Below are positions 4,658-6,879 of a stretch of 6,879 bases of DNA, in pieces (within the stretch, counting starts at the first letter, position 1; every line of letters begins with the position of its first letter). A program made the translations under genes and the position numbers. This DNA is from JBEKCP01 sp050014815. GTDB taxonomy: Bacteria > Planctomycetota > Planctomycetia > Pirellulales > Thermoguttaceae. The DNA lies in contig JBEKCP010000337.1 in assembly GCA_050014815.1 (NCBI GenBank), forward strand, positions 1-6,879, given 5' to 3'. The notes beneath the pieces were generated by a model. The model was not told the origin of the DNA and did no database searches. It worked only from the letters and a program-made list of their open reading frames with translations.

Positions 4658-6879
4658 ATGGCGGGAAGAACTCGATTGCAGAATCTGTTGTTGTTGGCCG
4701 GCATGCTGCTGCTTTCCGGCACGTGTACGGCGTCGGCGGCCGGGCAGCCTGCCGGAACGCCCGGGCCGGCAACAACCACCGACCACGGGCCAAAACCCTT
4801 TGTGCGCGACATCGCCGTCGGCTACCTGCTCAACTACAATTTCCTCTCGCCGCGGCCGTACTGTTGGACCAAGGATCCGCTCCTCTCCGGCTGGGAGGTC
4901 GATAAGAGCGGCGGCACCTGGGCATGCCATCCTGGCGGCCTGATGCCGCGGGACTTCTTCTTCCACAGCGATTGGTTCAAGCTGGTCGACACGAGCACAA
5001 CCGCGGCCGTCACGATCAAGCACCAGATCGCCCGGCAAACGCAGGGGCGCATCACGTTGGAATACCGTTTTCGGCTGCCCGCCAGGATGGACGGCGCCTG
5101 CTGGCAGCTTCGCGACATGGAGCAAGCCGGCGTCAGCATTGTCACTGCCGGCGGCGGCAATCTCTGCTACGAAATGCCCGGTGGCGAGCCTCGGGTGTTG
5201 CAACCCTACGAGGCCGATCACGATTACGGCGTCAAAGTGGTCGCGGATCTCGACGCCAAGACGGCCGACGTCTACGTGGATGGCGCGCTCATGGCCTCGG
5301 CCGCGCCCTTCTGCCGGCCGATTAGGTCGATTGATTACGTGCTGATTAAGACGGGCGACGCCGCTACCGGCGAGATGTTTCTGGGGCCCGTCAACGTCTA
5401 CAAGGGCTACGCGGTCCACGAGACGTTCGTGACCTCGGGCGTCGGCAAGCTCCCGGCCGATTGGACGCTTGAACAGGGCGCTGCCGGCGTCCAGAAGTTC
5501 GAGTGCTGCTCGAAGCCGGACATCTTCAGCCTCAAGCTCTCGGGCACTCGGGACGAGCACGCCATCCTTCGCAAGAATTTCGCCGCGATCCAGACCCGTA
5601 CGGTCCTCGAATACCGCTTCCTGCTCCCGGAAAAATGCGACGAAACCTGCGTGGTCCTCGGTGACCGCAAGCCAGGGCCCCTCGTTGCCACTTTCGGCGG
5701 CAATCTATGCTACGCTGGCGCCGGGGGCAACCAGGTAATTCTGGCTTACAACTACCGCGCGAACCTCTGGTACACGGTCAAGGTCGTGGCTGATCCCAAG
5801 AGCGGGACGGCCGACGTCTACGTCAACGGCAAGCCGTTGATACGCGGCGAGCCGTTCCCTACGGGGCCGGACAGTTTCAGCCAGGTGTATTTTCAGACGC
5901 CGTCGGTCATGTGGGTGGATGACGTGTCGGTCTATCCCTGGCAGGATTATCCGGCGGACTATGTACCGGAGCCCAAACCCTGCCCGGCCAAGGACGGCTA
6001 CCTGCTGGGCGTCCAAAGCTGCAACCTGTGGCGGGAAGGAAACGCGTACGCCGGCTGGGAGTACGTCTATCCCTTCCGCGCCGAGCGGAAGCCCTACCTC
6101 GGCTGGTACGAGGAAGGAAATCCCGAAGAGACCGACTGGGAAATCAAGTGGCAGGTCGAGCATGGCATCGGCTTCGAGATGCACTGCTGGTACCGGCCGA
6201 ACAATGCGATGGGCCGCCCGATCAAGGAGGGCGTCCTCGACCAGCAGATCATCAAGGGGCTGTTCAACGCCCGTTACTCGCGGCTCAAGAAGTTCGCCAT
6301 CATGGTCGTCGATGAAGGGGCCTGCGAAACCAACCTGGAAGACCTCCGCCAGAACCTGATCCCCTACTGGATCGAGTACTTTTTCAAAGACCCGCGATAC
6401 CTCAAGATTGACGGCAAGCCGGTGCTCTCGATCTACAGCCTGGGCAACCTCCTGCGGATGATGGGCGGCGAGGAGGGGGCGAAGGCGGCCGTCCGGTTGA
6501 TCCGCGACGAAGTGGCCAAGGCCGGCTTCCCCGGCATCATCATCCTGATGGAATGCCGCGACACGGGGCCGAAGGTCTTCGAGACGATGAAGCGGATCGG
6601 CATCGACGCCAGCTATGCTTACACCTGGACCACGGCGGATGTGGCCAAGCAGCGGGCCAGGATGACGGCCCAGCGCAAGGCGGCCGCGGCGGCCGGCTTC
6701 CACATGTTGCCCAGCATTTCGATGGGCTGGGACCGCGCGGCCTGGGGCGTACACGACGGGGGCTGGGTCCCGCCGGCCGACTACAAGGCCCTGGCCCTGT
6801 GGACCCGGGATGAATTCATGCCCTCGCTGCCGCAGGATTCGCTGGGCCGCCGCGTGGTCATGCTGGCCAACTGGAACGA
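4658..6879 (+). CDS. Exported protein: two duplicated N-terminal modules plus WbsX/GH99-like domain, 3' end beyond right edge
   Basis: 740 codons are visible with no stop. Residues 1-28 look like a Sec signal peptide: Arg at 4 and 6, hydrophobic LLLLAGMLLLSG, then ASA-A. A low-complexity linker follows. Residues about 70-250 and 255-428 are two copies of one beta-rich module. They share LEYRF (134 and 317), GGNLCY (166 and 347) and TADVYV followed by [DN]G (202 and 384), offset by 181-183 residues, which suggests concanavalin A-like sandwiches. From about 446 a WbsX-type (PF14307-like) domain begins: KPYLGWYEEGNPEETDW (478-494), IKWQVEHGI (496-504), PYWIEYFFKDPRYLKIDGKPVL (569-590), and ANWN at the edge, where the family has N-x-W-N-E-W. 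WbsX proteins are called glycosyltransferases but belong near GH99 glycosidases, so a role on surface or environmental glycans is likely and its direction unknown. Fifteen cysteines after the signal suggest disulfides outside the cytoplasm. The missing C-terminus is probably short. Confidence 0.86.
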   Translation, partial: MAGRTRLQNLLLLAGMLLLSGTCTASAAGQPAGTPGPATTTDHGPKPFVRDIAVGYLLNYNFLSPRPYCWTKDPLLSGWEVDKSGGTWACHPGGLMPRDFFFHSDWFKLVDTSTTAAVTIKHQIARQTQGRITLEYRFRLPARMDGACWQLRDMEQAGVSIVTAGGGNLCYEMPGGEPRVLQPYEADHDYGVKVVADLDAKTADVYVDGALMASAAPFCRPIRSIDYVLIKTGDAATGEMFLGPVNVYKGYAVHETFVTSGVGKLPADWTLEQGAAGVQKFECCSKPDIFSLKLSGTRDEHAILRKNFAAIQTRTVLEYRFLLPEKCDETCVVLGDRKPGPLVATFGGNLCYAGAGGNQVILAYNYRANLWYTVKVVADPKSGTADVYVNGKPLIRGEPFPTGPDSFSQVYFQTPSVMWVDDVSVYPWQDYPADYVPEPKPCPAKDGYLLGVQSCNLWREGNAYAGWEYVYPFRAERKPYLGWYEEGNPEETDWEIKWQVEHGIGFEMHCWYRPNNAMGRPIKEGVLDQQIIKGLFNARYSRLKKFAIMVVDEGACETNLEDLRQNLIPYWIEYFFKDPRYLKIDGKPVLSIYSLGNLLRMMGGEEGAKAAVRLIRDEVAKAGFPGIIILMECRDTGPKVFETMKRIGIDASYAYTWTTADVAKQRARMTAQRKAAAAAGFHMLPSISMGWDRAAWGVHDGGWVPPADYKALALWTRDEFMPSLPQDSLGRRVVMLANWN

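Noticed and set aside
4674..4733. Lipoprotein signal in the WbsX-like protein (L-S-G-T-C)
   Set aside because: The residue before the cysteine is Thr, where lipoboxes need Gly, Ala or Ser. A signal peptidase I site after ASA is a better fit.
4565..5560. A 331-codon minus-strand open frame opposite the WbsX-like gene
   Set aside because: It is antisense to a continuous frame with a signal peptide and duplicated modules, and it has no recognisable domain.
5705..6754. A 349-codon minus-strand open frame opposite the WbsX-like domain
   Set aside because: It is the antisense shadow of the WbsX-like domain, whose motifs are clear on the plus strand.

Overview
The window is GC-rich bacterial DNA that looks planctomycete-like. 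It has a large 12-helix MMPL/RND exporter of the type common in Planctomycetota, an exported protein combining two beta-sandwich-like modules with a WbsX/GH99-like domain, weak or absent Shine-Dalgarno sites, and gaps filled with small palindromic repeats. The lineage is inferred from gene content only; there is no rRNA or other marker in the window.

Layout. (1) Positions 1-857, minus strand: cobA, uroporphyrinogen-III C-methyltransferase (SUMT). Its 3' end lies beyond the left edge, and its open frame runs through a palindromic repeat at 1-90. (2) Positions 873-1141, minus strand: the cobA control region. A sigma70-like promoter (-35 at 1136-1141, -10 at 1113-1118) is followed directly by a complete cobalamin riboswitch aptamer (about 1110-900) and a short GC hairpin upstream of the start. 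This region implies that cobA, which commits uroporphyrinogen III to the corrin/siroheme branch, is under B12 feedback control. (3) Positions 1171-1311: a palindromic 'CGCAAAG'-type interspersed element. (4) Positions 1362-4343, plus strand: a promoter candidate and a complete 950-residue MMPL/RND transporter gene. A 15-bp tandem repeat lies in its first extracytoplasmic loop. (5) Positions 4344-4657: a gap holding a composite of three hairpins and a promoter candidate placed almost at the next start codon. (6) Positions 4658-6879, plus strand: an exported protein with two duplicated N-terminal modules and a WbsX/GH99-like domain, cut by the right edge just after its N-W-N motif.

The three genes are not an operon. 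cobA is divergent from the transporter, and repeat-rich gaps with their own promoter candidates separate all three. No shared pathway is evident, and I see no clear sign of a novel multi-gene system. The points most worth following are the riboswitch-cobA unit, the cobA frame running into a palindromic repeat, the in-frame repeat tract in the RND pump, and the divergent WbsX protein with duplicated N-terminal modules. No tRNA, rRNA, CRISPR array, transposase or plasmid function was found.
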